Source: Pseudomaricurvus sp033283335
GTDB taxonomy: Bacteria; Pseudomonadota; Gammaproteobacteria; Pseudomonadales; Cellvibrionaceae
Assembly: GCA_033283335.1 (NCBI GenBank)
Contig: JAWMQP010000001.1
Span: 310,001 to 374,000, forward strand
Length of the DNA: 64,000 nt
Reading direction: 5' to 3'
A program made the translations under genes and the position numbers. The notes below the pieces were generated by a model. That model ran no database searches, was not told the DNA's origin, and saw nothing but the letters and a program-made list of their open reading frames with translations. Below, piece after piece: positions 26,311-34,516 of the stretch (position 1 is the stretch's first letter; each line of letters begins with the position of its first letter).

Positions 26311-27444
26311 ATGTCTCGTTCCCTTTTTTCTCACTATTCAGCTTCGTCAACGTCTTTGCCGCGAACGGTCAGCACCCGATATTGGCATGCTCTGGATGAT
26401 GGAGAACAGATTCAATGTGACCTTTGTCCCAGGGCCTGTAAGTTGCGAGAGGGGCAGCGTGGACTCTGTTATTTACGCGGTTGTGAAGAGGGTAAAATTG
26501 TTCTCTACAGTTATGGTCGTTCAAGTGGCTTCTGTATCGACCCGATAGAAAAAAAACCACTTAACCACTTCCTTCCAGGTACATCTGTCCTTTCTTTCGG
26601 TACCGCTGGGTGTAATCTTGCCTGTAAATTCTGTCAAAACTGGGATATGAGTAAATCCAGGCAAATGGATACCCTGGCCGATCAGGCCCTACCGAAAACG
26701 CTGGTGGAGACGGCATTGCATTATGGTTGCCGAAGCCTGGCCTTTACCTACAATGATCCGGTGACCTTTCTGGAGTATGCCGTCGATGTGGCACTGGCAG
26801 CAAAAGAACGTGCGCTGAACAGCGTTGCGGTGACAGCAGGCTACATTTGCGAGCAACCGAGAGATGACTTTTTTGCGGTCATGGACGCCGCCAATGTGGA
26901 CTTAAAAGGATTCAGTGAACGCTTTTATCGCAAAATCTGCGGTGGCGAGATGCAGCCGGTACTGGAAACCCTGGAGTACCTCAAGCGGGAAACTTCCGTT
27001 TGGTTTGAAGTGACCACGTTGCTGATTCCCGGGGAAAACGACAGTGAACAAGAATTGCACTCGATGAGTGAGTGGTTTATGGAACACTTGGGGGCTGCGG
27101 TTCCCTGGCACTTTACCGCCTTTCATCCGGATTGGAAGATGAACGACAAGGCCCGTACGCCCGCTGCAACCTTAACCAGGGCGCGCGACATCGCCCTCTC
27201 CAAAGGCTTGCATTTTGTCTACACCGGTAATGTCCACGACAGTCGTGGCAGCAGTACTTATTGCCCAAACTGCCACACTTGTGTCATTGAGCGGGATTGG
27301 TATGAATTGGGGCAGTGGCGTTTAGCGAATGGCGCCTGTGAGAGTTGCGGCGCTGTCATACCCGGTGTGTTTGAAGAGCGCCCGGGGCAATGGGGGGCGC
27401 GTCGTCAGGTCGTTCGAGTAATGAATGATGTAACCCGGGCCTAG
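26311..27444 (+). CDS. amrS: AmmeMemoRadiSam radical SAM enzyme
   Basis: A 377-residue radical SAM enzyme resembling pyruvate formate-lyase activases. The iron-sulfur motif is CxxxCxxC at Cys101, 105 and 108 (CNLACKFC). There are extra cysteine sets: Cys36/39/43/53 at the N-terminus and Cys318/321/324 with Cys343/346 at the C-terminus, suggesting additional metal or iron-sulfur sites. It is divergent from the MEMO1-AMMECR1 gene. The ATG at 26311 is chosen; GTG codons upstream to 26296 are possible. The last four bases overlap the end of the convergent methyltransferase gene. Confidence 0.92.
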   Translation: MSRSLFSHYSASSTSLPRTVSTRYWHALDDGEQIQCDLCPRACKLREGQRGLCYLRGCEEGKIVLYSYGRSSGFCIDPIEKKPLNHFLPGTSVLSFGTAGCNLACKFCQNWDMSKSRQMDTLADQALPKTLVETALHYGCRSLAFTYNDPVTFLEYAVDVALAAKERALNSVAVTAGYICEQPRDDFFAVMDAANVDLKGFSERFYRKICGGEMQPVLETLEYLKRETSVWFEVTTLLIPGENDSEQELHSMSEWFMEHLGAAVPWHFTAFHPDWKMNDKARTPAATLTRARDIALSKGLHFVYTGNVHDSRGSSTYCPNCHTCVIERDWYELGQWRLANGACESCGAVIPGVFEERPGQWGARRQVVRVMNDVTRA

Positions 27445-28529
27445 CTTTTGGGGTTTGAGAGTGCAATCACTTTGAATTGTTGATCATTTGCCAGGAGAGT
27501 GATGGTGTCAAAATAGGCATTGGCCTTTTTCTCAAGAGCAATAAATTGGTTCACCACAAACAGCGCGACTCCTCGTTTGTTGAGGTGCCTGGCACTGTTG
27601 CGCAGGAATTTATCCGTCAGACTGCCATCAAGAGAAAAGCCTTGGTGAAAAGGGGGGTTGCAGAGAATGGCGTCAAACCTTTCGTCAATGTTCGCTGCGC
27701 AGTCGTCGGCAACCGTGGTCACATCGAGCTTGGCCGCGGCAAAGTTCAAGGTTGCACAATGGATGGCAGCGGCGTTATTGTCGGTGGCAACACGCCGCTC
27801 GACACTCTGCCAGTGCGCCGTTCTCAAAGTCAGATAGCCGTAGCCGCAACCCAGGTCGAGCAGGCTGGAAGGGTAAACTGTTGGCTTGTGCAGATGCTCT
27901 CCTGAGTTGAAATTGAAATAGTTATCTGCCGTATCCATCAGCAAAGCGCTGCCCTGATCCTGCTTTTCCCAGCCGTACAAACCCGGTTTGCTCAATACCG
28001 GGATATCGTTCAACGTGCAGATCTGGCGGATTTCGGTGTAGTGTTTATCGTCCAGTCTATTGTCCGAGTTATAGAGACTTTTTTTGCAGACGCTTGCCAG
28101 ATAGCAGGTGCCGTGTTTTTCGGCGCGAGTCTTATGCCCAAACAGTTTGCCCGCTTTGTCGATGGCGGTCTTGGCTCCTTCCTGTTTTTCTCCACAGAGC
28201 ACCAGTTGCCCGTCCGGTTTGAGGATGCGCAGTGCTTCGTTGATTACGTGATGAACTACCGGTCGTTCTTTAGACACCCGGTAGATGATGGTGTCGATAG
28301 TGTCTTCTGGAATTTGGGAGAAATCGTAGTCGCTATACTGGCAAGCTTGTGAATGTTTCAAGCAGTTCTGATAGACGTCGAAACGATTGCTGATTACTTG
28401 AAGCTGATTGTCAGCCGGCAGGCTCAGGCTGGTCTCGAGAGCATTTTCGTCGGCTACCCATAGGGTGCGGGCGTGACGGTTAACGGCGCCCTGCAAATAC
28501 GGAAGCAATAATCGATAGCTGGAATCCAT
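27441..28529 (-). CDS. RsmC/RlmG-family rRNA guanine-N2 methyltransferase
   Basis: A 362-residue methyltransferase with two Rossmann domains. The C-terminal one is catalytic: motif I SLLDLGCGYGYLTL and motif IV CNPPFHQG, the NPPF that identifies base-N methyltransferases. The N-terminal half is a degenerate copy without a SAM motif, as in RsmC (16S G1207) and RlmG (23S G1835). I cannot decide between these two. It lies three bases from the rsuA stop on the same strand and probably is the last gene of the truC-rsuA unit. Confidence 0.88.
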   Translation of the reverse strand: MDSSYRLLLPYLQGAVNRHARTLWVADENALETSLSLPADNQLQVISNRFDVYQNCLKHSQACQYSDYDFSQIPEDTIDTIIYRVSKERPVVHHVINEALRILKPDGQLVLCGEKQEGAKTAIDKAGKLFGHKTRAEKHGTCYLASVCKKSLYNSDNRLDDKHYTEIRQICTLNDIPVLSKPGLYGWEKQDQGSALLMDTADNYFNFNSGEHLHKPTVYPSSLLDLGCGYGYLTLRTAHWQSVERRVATDNNAAAIHCATLNFAAAKLDVTTVADDCAANIDERFDAILCNPPFHQGFSLDGSLTDKFLRNSARHLNKRGVALFVVNQFIALEKKANAYFDTITLLANDQQFKVIALSNPKS

Positions 28530-28531
28530 GG

Positions 28532-29227
28532 TCAGACTCGAACGCTGCTGATTTCATCAGCGGTGAGTTCGCGGTATTCCCCGGGCGCGAGGTTTTCGTC
28601 CAGACGAATATCCCCGACCTGCTCGCGATGCAGTTCCTCAACGCGGTTGCCTAGTGCGGCAAACATACGTTTTACCTGATGGTATTTGCCTTCCTGTATT
28701 GTCAGTTTGGCTTCGTTGGCAAACAACACTTCCAGTTTGGCCGGCAGCGTGGGTTTCAACTCGCCGTCAAGCAATACGCCCAGGGCAAAGGCACCAGCGG
28801 TATCCTCACTGATGTCATGGATGGTCGTGACGGCATAGACTTTTTCACAGTCGCGTTTCGGAGAGGTCACGGCATGGTTCCATTTGCCGTCATCGGTTAT
28901 CAGTACCAGTCCGGTGGTATCGATATCGAGTCGTCCGGCAATTTGCAGCTTGTCTTTATTGGGCTCGTCCAGCAACTCGAGTACGGTAGGGTGATCCTGA
29001 TCCTTGGTGACACAGACATAACCTTGCGGTTTGTTCAGCATGAAATATCGCGGACGAGGCGCTGTCAGTGGTTCATTATCGACGCAGACCTCCATGTCGT
29101 CGCTGATATGCAGCGAGGGATCTTTAACCGGCTCTCCGTCCACGGTGATGTAGCCGGCGCGCAGCAGGCGCTTAACTTCTTTTCGCGACAGATCACTAAC
29201 CTGACTAACGTATTTATCCAGTCTCAT
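28532..29227 (-). CDS. rsuA: 16S rRNA pseudouridine(516) synthase
   Basis: A 231-residue RsuA-type pseudouridine synthase for 16S rRNA. An N-terminal S4 RNA-binding domain (MRLDKYVSQVSDLSRKEVKR) precedes the catalytic domain with AGRLDIDTTGLVL, whose Asp is the nucleophile, and GKYHQVKRMFAALGN. Length matches E. coli RsuA (231 residues). I start it at the ATG at 29227, 22 bases after the truC stop; in-frame codons upstream overlap truC. It is part of a run of RNA-modification genes on the minus strand. Confidence 0.93.
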   Translation of the reverse strand: MRLDKYVSQVSDLSRKEVKRLLRAGYITVDGEPVKDPSLHISDDMEVCVDNEPLTAPRPRYFMLNKPQGYVCVTKDQDHPTVLELLDEPNKDKLQIAGRLDIDTTGLVLITDDGKWNHAVTSPKRDCEKVYAVTTIHDISEDTAGAFALGVLLDGELKPTLPAKLEVLFANEAKLTIQEGKYHQVKRMFAALGNRVEELHREQVGDIRLDENLAPGEYRELTADEISSVRV

Positions 29228-29249
29228 GATGTTGGTAATCCTGGTCAGA

Positions 29250-30023
29250 CTAAAACTCAATGGTCTGAGGTTGATGGTGCCATTGGGTTGGCAAATGTTT
29301 CAACCAGTTAAACTTATGAAATAACTGATGCAACGTCGAATCCACTCGGGCATCAAGAGTCAGAAGTTCGTTGCTTTCAGGGTGGTGGAGTTGCAGGCGG
29401 CTGGCATGCAAAAGCAGGCGTCCGGCGTCTAACTCTTCCTTAAAATACCGATTGTGTCGACCGCGACCGTGTTTGGCGTCACCAATAACCGGGTGGTTGA
29501 TATGCTTCATATGGCGACGAATCTGGTGCTTGCGGCCACTGAGGGGCTGGCATTCAACCAGGGAGTAACGGCTCTGCGGGTAGCGTTCAATTGCCACTGG
29601 CAACTCCACCGTGGCCAGACAGCGAAAATCGGTTTGCGCTTCCTGCGCTGGCTTATTGTCCCGCGCCTGCCGATCGGTGAATTTATCCAATTCTTCTCGC
29701 AGCGGGTGGTCAATGTGACCTGAATCCGGTGCATAACCTCGAACCACGGCATGATAGAGCTTGTGAACTTGGCGCGACTCTATCTGCTGGCTGACTCGCC
29801 TGGCCACCGTCGGAGACAGGGCAAACAACAACACCCCGGAGGTGGGTTTGTCGAGCCTGTGAACCGGGTAGACTTTTTGGCCAATCTGGTCGCGTACCAG
29901 CTGCAAGGCGAAGCGGGTTTCGTGGCGGTCGATTTCGCTGCGGTGAACCAGCAACCCCGAAGGCTTATTGACCGCCACCAGGGCATCGTCCCGATAGAGG
30001 ATGGGTAGGTGATCACTGCTCAA
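29250..30023 (-). CDS. truC: tRNA pseudouridine(65) synthase
   Basis: A 257-residue RluA-family enzyme. The sequence tracks E. coli TruC closely: VAVNKPSGLLVHRSEID at the start, VHRLDKPTSGVLL with the catalytic Asp, VRGYAPDSGHIDHPL, and GRKHQIRRHMKHINHPVIGD. TruC modifies uridine 65 in tRNAs-Ile and -Asp. There is no S4 domain. It lies upstream of rsuA on the same strand, so the two are likely co-transcribed. Confidence 0.92.
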   Translation of the reverse strand: MSSDHLPILYRDDALVAVNKPSGLLVHRSEIDRHETRFALQLVRDQIGQKVYPVHRLDKPTSGVLLFALSPTVARRVSQQIESRQVHKLYHAVVRGYAPDSGHIDHPLREELDKFTDRQARDNKPAQEAQTDFRCLATVELPVAIERYPQSRYSLVECQPLSGRKHQIRRHMKHINHPVIGDAKHGRGRHNRYFKEELDAGRLLLHASRLQLHHPESNELLTLDARVDSTLHQLFHKFNWLKHLPTQWHHQPQTIEF

Positions 30024-30112
30024 GGGCGTGGCTCAGCTGAGTAGGCATTTCACGGCTGGCGCCGACTGCAGGCTCGCGCAAAAGGCGAATAGACAGACGG
30101 CCCCAAGTGGTT

Positions 30113-30961
30113 TTATAGGGCGATTTTGTTTTCGCCGGAATCTACGGATTGATAGATCAGGGTGTTGATGGTCATTGGTCCTACGCCTCCGGGAACCGGC
30201 GTGTAGGCCGCGACACGTTCTTTCAGCGGTTCTAGTTCGATATCGCCAACGCCACCGGGATGATAGCCGGCATCAACAACTACCGCGCCATCCTTGATCC
30301 ACTCGGCTTTAATGAACTCCGGCTTGCCCACGGCGCCAACAATGATGTCCGCCTGTCTAATGTGGTCAGCCAGGTTCTGGGTGCGAGAATGACAAATAGT
30401 AACGGTGGCATTGGCGCCCAGCAGCATCATTGCCATCGGCTTGCCGAGAATAGGGCTGCGGCCAACGACAACCGCATGCTTGCCGGTAATCTCAATATCG
30501 TAAGCTTCCAGCAGGCGCATAATACCTTTTGGGGTAGCGCAGCCATAGGCGTCTTCGCCCATGCTCATGCGGCCAAAGCCCAGGCAGGTAACCCCATCAA
30601 CGTCTTTTTCCAGAGCGATGGCATCAAAACAGGCGCGCTCATCGATCTGGGCTGGTACCGGGTGCTGTAATAAAATGCCGTGGACGTTCGGGTTGGCATT
30701 CAGTTCTTCAATTTTGGCCAGCAGCTCTTCAGTGGTGGTTTCTTCAGGCATCTCAACCTTGAGAGAGTCCATGCCGATGCGGGTACAGGCATTGCCCTTC
30801 ATTTTTACGTATGTGGCAGAGGCGGGGTCACCACCAACCAGAATGGTGGCCAGAATCGGTGTTTGGCCATTGCTATTTTCTTTCAGGGCCGCCACGCGGG
30901 CCGAGAGTTCTTGTTCAGTTTTCTGGGCAAGCGCCTTGCCATCCAGTACCAGTGCAGACAT
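30113..30961 (-). CDS. folD: Bifunctional methylenetetrahydrofolate dehydrogenase/cyclohydrolase, divergent type
   Basis: A 282-residue FolD that interconverts one-carbon folates using NADP. Catalytic residues are present: the Tyr and Lys of TYVKMKGNA, the Gln of GILLQHPVP and the Asp of KDVDG; the NADP site is VVGRSPILGKPMA and the C-terminal PVPGGVGPMT is intact. Two signatures depart from the proteobacterial norm: LLQHPVP instead of VQLPLP, and DGVTCLGFGRM instead of DGFHPYN. The gene is in the canonical place beside the tRNA cluster. The ATG at 30961 is preferred over one at 30973 on family length. Confidence 0.92.
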   Translation of the reverse strand: MSALVLDGKALAQKTEQELSARVAALKENSNGQTPILATILVGGDPASATYVKMKGNACTRIGMDSLKVEMPEETTTEELLAKIEELNANPNVHGILLQHPVPAQIDERACFDAIALEKDVDGVTCLGFGRMSMGEDAYGCATPKGIMRLLEAYDIEITGKHAVVVGRSPILGKPMAMMLLGANATVTICHSRTQNLADHIRQADIIVGAVGKPEFIKAEWIKDGAVVVDAGYHPGGVGDIELEPLKERVAAYTPVPGGVGPMTINTLIYQSVDSGENKIAL

Positions 30962-31163
30962 CGGGGGTTCCATAGCTTAATGGGTGAAAATTTGAGCGGT
31001 ATTTTCCCATAAGCCGCTTGATTGCGCCAATAATTGCTGCTTGAGAAGTGCGGTTATCTGTCTTAGGCTGGAAAGTGTGGGCGACAAAATCCTGTTGTTG
31101 GACGGGTTTTAAAAAGACTCTCCTAAGTCCCTGCATCTATTGGATATTTTTTGAAAAAATCCG

Positions 31164-31192
31164 TTGACGAGGCAGGGGAGCATGGGTAATAT
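31164..31192 (+). promoter_or_regulatory. Promoter of the tRNA-Pro/Arg/His operon
   Basis: A -35 hexamer TTGACG at 31164-31169 and a -10 TAATAT at 31187-31192 are separated by exactly 17 bases. An AT-rich stretch (31147-31160) upstream could be an UP element, and the bases after the -10 are GC-rich as in stringently controlled tRNA promoters. The start site would be near 31199, about 30 bases before tRNA-Pro. Confidence 0.75.
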
Positions 31193-31230
31193 GCGCACCA
31201 CTTCAACGGCGACACGTCATTGAGAGTTCT

Positions 31231-31307
<77 letters not shown>

Positions 31308-31388
31308 TTTTTCTGTATTCGAGCCTGCATAGGCGCCTTAACGGCTTTGAGTTCAGGGCTCAGCGATTGCCCCTAGGCAACACACAGT

Positions 31389-31465
31389 GCGCCCGTAGCT
31401 CAGTTGGATAGAGCATCCGCCTTCTAAGCGGATGGCCGCAGGTTCGAATCCTGCCGGGCGTGCCA
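31389..31465 (+). tRNA. tRNA-Arg(UCU)
   Basis: 77 bases with encoded CCA. Acceptor gcgcccg pairs with cgggcgt/g, the anticodon loop cttctaa gives TCT, and the T arm is aggttcgaatcct. Second tRNA of the operon. Confidence 0.96.
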
Positions 31466-31497
31466 TCTATTTTGCACTCCCGGTGCACCAATCAATG

Positions 31498-31573
31498 GTG
31501 GGCGTAGCTCAGTTGGTAGAGCCCCGGATTGTGATTCCGGTCGTCGTGGGTTCAAGTCCCATCGTCCACCCCA
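31498..31573 (+). tRNA. tRNA-His(GUG)
   Basis: 76 bases with encoded CCA. Acceptor gtgggcg pairs with cgtccac (one G-U pair) and the anticodon loop ttgtgat gives GTG. The base at 31497 is G and position 73 is C, so the histidine-specific G-1:C73 pair can be encoded. Last tRNA of the operon, followed by a terminator. Confidence 0.96.
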
Positions 31574-31582
31574 TTTTATAAG

Positions 31583-31613
31583 CCCGTAAGTCTATGACTT
31601 GCGGGTTTTTTTT
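31583..31613 (+). terminator. Terminator of the tRNA operon
   Basis: Ten-base arms 31583-31592 and 31596-31605 (one G-U pair) with a tat loop are followed by eight T. The T-run touches the glpK stop codon, so on the other strand it can also end the convergent glpK transcript. Confidence 0.88.
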
Positions 31614-33099
31614 ATGTCTCACTCCTCACCCGCCGAACGGCATCAAGCCAGCCTGAGTAAAGCTGGTCTCGGACTTCGGTTTTCATGTTGGGGGCAAAGT
31701 GTTTCTCGCAGGCCCACATTTGCTGAATCTGTTCTGTGGAGCTGAACACTCCGGTGTGCAGTCCGGCCAGGTAGGCGGCACCAAGGGCTGTAGTTTCCGT
31801 GATTTCGGGGCGCTCGACATCGGTATCGAGCAAGTTGGCAAGAAACTGCATCAGCCAGTTGTTTCTGACCATGCCGCCATCGACCCGTAAGTTAGAGGGC
31901 AGGCTGGCACCATCGTCTGCCATGGCTTCCAGTAGATCTCGGGTCTGGTAGCAGACGGAACGCAAGCCAGCCGCTACTATCTCCTGAATGCCGGTGTCCC
32001 GCGTCAATCCGGTAATGGCGCCGCGGGCATGTGGATCCCAGTAGGGGGCGCCAAGGCCGGTGAAGGCGGGCACCATGTAGACGTTGGAGGTCTGGTCAGC
32101 GCTGGCGGCCAGCGCTTCAGTTTCAGCCGCATCCTGGATCAGGTTTAACCCATCTCTTAGCCACTGAATGGTGGCGCCGGCGATAAAAATGCTGCCTTCA
32201 ATAGCGTAGTTCACTTCGCCATTCAGTCGATAGGCCACAGTGGTCAGCAAGCGGTTTTGAGAGCGGACCGCGTTCTTGCCGGTATTTAGGATAAGAAAGC
32301 ATCCGGTACCGTAAGTGCTCTTTGACATGCCCGGGGTGAAACAGGCCTGGCCAATCAGGGCCGCCTGCTGGTCTCCGGCGATTCCGTTTATGGGTATTTC
32401 GGCGCCAAAAAGCTCGCTACTAGTTGAGCCAAATTCAGCGCTGCAATCGCAGACTTCCGGCAGCATGATCGCCGGGATATTAAATAATTCAAGCAGTTCC
32501 TGATCCCAGTCCTGATTATGGATATTAAACAATTGGGTGCGGCAGGCATTGGTTGCGTCGGTCTTATGGCTTTTCTTGCCGCTCAGCCGCCACAATAAAA
32601 AGCTGTCTACCGTGCCGAATAATAAGTCGCCCCGTTCGGCTTTGAGTCGGGCGCCTTCCACATTATTCAGAATCCAATTCAATTTGGTGGATGAAAAGTA
32701 GGGATCAATCAAAAGCCCGGTTTTGTTGACGATAAATTTTTCGCGGCCTTGGATTTTGAGTGCTTCGCAGGTGTCTGCGGTGCGTCGGTCTTGCCAGACA
32801 ATGGCATTGTAAACCGGAAGGCCTGTGTGGCGATCCCAGACGATGGTGGTTTCCCTCTGGTTGGTGATGCCAATGCTGTTAATTTGCGCAGCCTGCAGGC
32901 GTGACTTTTTCAGAACGCGATGACATACATTCAGGGTGGATTGCCAGATGGCTTCGGGATCGTGTTCTACCCAGCCGTCGGCGGGGAAGATCTGTTCAAA
33001 CTCTTCTTGTGCTTGCCATAGAGGAAGGCCGAGCTCATTAAAGATAATGGCGCGGGTGCTGGTGGTTCCCTGGTCGATTGCGAGCAGGTAAGTTGCCAT
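31612..33099 (-). CDS. glpK: Glycerol kinase
   Basis: A 495-residue FGGY-family kinase that phosphorylates glycerol to glycerol 3-phosphate. The N-terminal phosphate-binding segment is LLAIDQGTTSTRAIIF and the FGGY signature region is GMSKSTYGTGCF, followed by the adenosine-binding LRVDGGMVRNNW. Length is normal. No glpF, glpD or glpR is adjacent, so it stands alone in this window. A perfect 12-bp inverted repeat lies between its start and the upstream hibernation-factor gene. Confidence 0.97.
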   Translation of the reverse strand: MATYLLAIDQGTTSTRAIIFNELGLPLWQAQEEFEQIFPADGWVEHDPEAIWQSTLNVCHRVLKKSRLQAAQINSIGITNQRETTIVWDRHTGLPVYNAIVWQDRRTADTCEALKIQGREKFIVNKTGLLIDPYFSSTKLNWILNNVEGARLKAERGDLLFGTVDSFLLWRLSGKKSHKTDATNACRTQLFNIHNQDWDQELLELFNIPAIMLPEVCDCSAEFGSTSSELFGAEIPINGIAGDQQAALIGQACFTPGMSKSTYGTGCFLILNTGKNAVRSQNRLLTTVAYRLNGEVNYAIEGSIFIAGATIQWLRDGLNLIQDAAETEALAASADQTSNVYMVPAFTGLGAPYWDPHARGAITGLTRDTGIQEIVAAGLRSVCYQTRDLLEAMADDGASLPSNLRVDGGMVRNNWLMQFLANLLDTDVERPEITETTALGAAYLAGLHTGVFSSTEQIQQMWACEKHFAPNMKTEVRDQLYSGWLDAVRRVRSET

Positions 33100-33123
33100 A
33101 AGCGAAGTCTGATTATTAAACCT

Positions 33124-33151
33124 GACTTGCGAGCTTGAAAGCTCGCAAGTC
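33124..33151. repeat. Perfect 12-bp inverted repeat upstream of glpK
   Basis: Arms gacttgcgagct (33124-33135) and its reverse complement (33140-33151) flank a tgaa loop. It lies 25 bases upstream of the glpK start and 34 bases after the hibernation-factor stop. No T-run follows on either strand, so it may be an operator, attenuator or RNA end protector rather than a simple terminator. Confidence 0.75.
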
Positions 33152-33184
33152 TCTACCTCTGTCGGTTTTTGTTATGTTTAAGGA

Positions 33185-33556
33185 TTAATGCAGTTCAGCA
33201 GTATCGGCTTCAAGGGAGTCGGTTGTGCTGGGTTTGCCGATCTGTTTGTACGCAGTTCGTTTGCCGGAGACTTCTTTCAGTTTGCGTTCTGCAGTTTTGA
33301 AAAGATCTCGCACGGCAACATGAATAGACGGATCGTCCTGATGCAGTGTAATTGAGTTTCCTTTTAGCCCCAGTTCAATCTGTGCCCGATAGAGTTTGCC
33401 TTTGTGCTTGTGCTGGTGGGGGGCATCGAGTACGACTCGGCTGCTGTGAATCTGGGGGGAGATCCGATTAAGCTTTTTGAGCTTTTTGTCGATAGTGCTG
33501 GTCAGTGCAGGAGAGGCGTCCAGGTCACGATAAACGACGTTATTCATGTTGTGCAT
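33185..33556 (-). CDS. Ribosome hibernation promoting factor, HPF/RaiA family
   Basis: A 123-residue protein of the HPF/RaiA (sigma-54 modulation) fold, which binds the 30S decoding region and silences ribosomes in stationary phase. Typical features are the early RDLDASPALTSTIDKKLKKL helix and the HVAVRDLFKTAERKLKE helix. It lacks the long C-terminal dimerisation domain of long HPF. The ATG at 33556 follows an AAAGGAG ribosome site. A second, classic hpf copy near rpoN is usual elsewhere in such genomes, so this may be a paralogue. Confidence 0.85.
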   Translation of the reverse strand: MHNMNNVVYRDLDASPALTSTIDKKLKKLNRISPQIHSSRVVLDAPHQHKHKGKLYRAQIELGLKGNSITLHQDDPSIHVAVRDLFKTAERKLKEVSGKRTAYKQIGKPSTTDSLEADTAELH

Positions 33557-33576
33557 AAGTAGCTCCTTTGGATCTG

Positions 33577-33615
33577 AGATGTTCTAGATGTTCTAAAATT
33601 TCTAGATGTTCTAAA
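33577..33615. repeat. Direct repeats in the HPF upstream region, period 18
   Basis: The nine-base agatgttct occurs at 33577, 33586 and 33604; the longer tctagatgttctaaa occurs at 33583-33597 and 33601-33615, an 18-base period. They lie just upstream of the HPF start and may overlap its promoter. Confidence 0.8.
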
Positions 33616-33784
33616 CAGGCGGCCACCTTCGAGATTTATATTGCCTTCGGACGGATTATTTTCAAGTGTTTTTTTGTTGTTGTTATGTAAATTTACGATA
33701 AATCAACAATCCCCCAGAAAGGTCTTGGCGCTCGTCGGGGGGCGTGCTAAATTTATTAGATTACCCGCCTCGATTTCTTCCCTT

Positions 33785-34267
33785 TCAATCGTCAATCCGC
33801 ACAGTTAGAACGTCACAGCTGGCGCCATGAAGTACGCTGTTGGAGGTTGAGCCCAAAAGCAGCTGCAAGCCAGAGCGCCCATGGCTGCCCACGACAATGA
33901 GGTCGCAATTAAGCTTCGCTGCCTGTTTGTGAATGATTTCTGATGGTTTCCCAAACTCGATCCTGCCGTGGTCGGGCGCGATTCCGGCCTCTTTTAAATG
34001 CTCACACAGGATCGGATAAGCCTTTTGCCGGATTTGAGTCTCAGTGATCTGAAGATTCTTGCCCGTTAGCTCGCCGTAGCCGGTGATTGGATGCTCGCAC
34101 ACATGCAAAACATGCAGGCGGGAGGCTTCACCGTCGACCATGGCCAGGGCTGTGCCGAGCAGCTTTTTGCTGTTGTCATCCAGATCGATGGCGCAGAGGA
34201 TTCGCTGGTAATAATGACTCACAATCGATACCTGTGTTGAGGAGGGGGGGCTTGCTTTGGGGTTCAT
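33785..34267 (-). CDS. Universal stress protein
   Basis: A 160-residue UspA-family protein. The ATP-binding pattern G-x2-G-x9-G-(S/T) is present in VGSHGRSGLQLLLGSTSNSV, so it is probably the nucleotide-binding type. The N-terminus RILCAIDLDDNSKKLL is also typical. It lies upstream of the HPF gene on the same strand, separated by about 230 bases, and both are stress-related. Role inferred from family only. Confidence 0.92.
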   Translation of the reverse strand: MNPKASPPSSTQVSIVSHYYQRILCAIDLDDNSKKLLGTALAMVDGEASRLHVLHVCEHPITGYGELTGKNLQITETQIRQKAYPILCEHLKEAGIAPDHGRIEFGKPSEIIHKQAAKLNCDLIVVGSHGRSGLQLLLGSTSNSVLHGASCDVLTVRIDD

Positions 34268-34311
34268 TAAGCATATCGCAACTATCCATGAATGGTCTTG
34301 AAAACGGTAAA

Positions 34312-34351
34312 ACTGGCTTTGATCAGTTTATACTGGCTTTGATCAGTTTAT
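34312..34351. repeat. Perfect 20-bp tandem duplication
   Basis: actggctttgatcagtttat occurs twice with no gap (34312-34331, 34332-34351), upstream of the universal stress gene and between two divergent genes. Confidence 0.95.
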
Positions 34352-34516
34352 AAAAGCCTAAAAAATTGGTGAAATTTTGCTTGCAACTCATTGAATGTCT
34401 TGTAATCAGCTCAGTTACTGGTAGAGTAAAAACTGCTTGATTCTCGCATGTTGAAGGTAATCGATCCTTTAACACTGCATTTGCATAGACTATTTATTCA
34501 CCAAGATGTACAAAAA

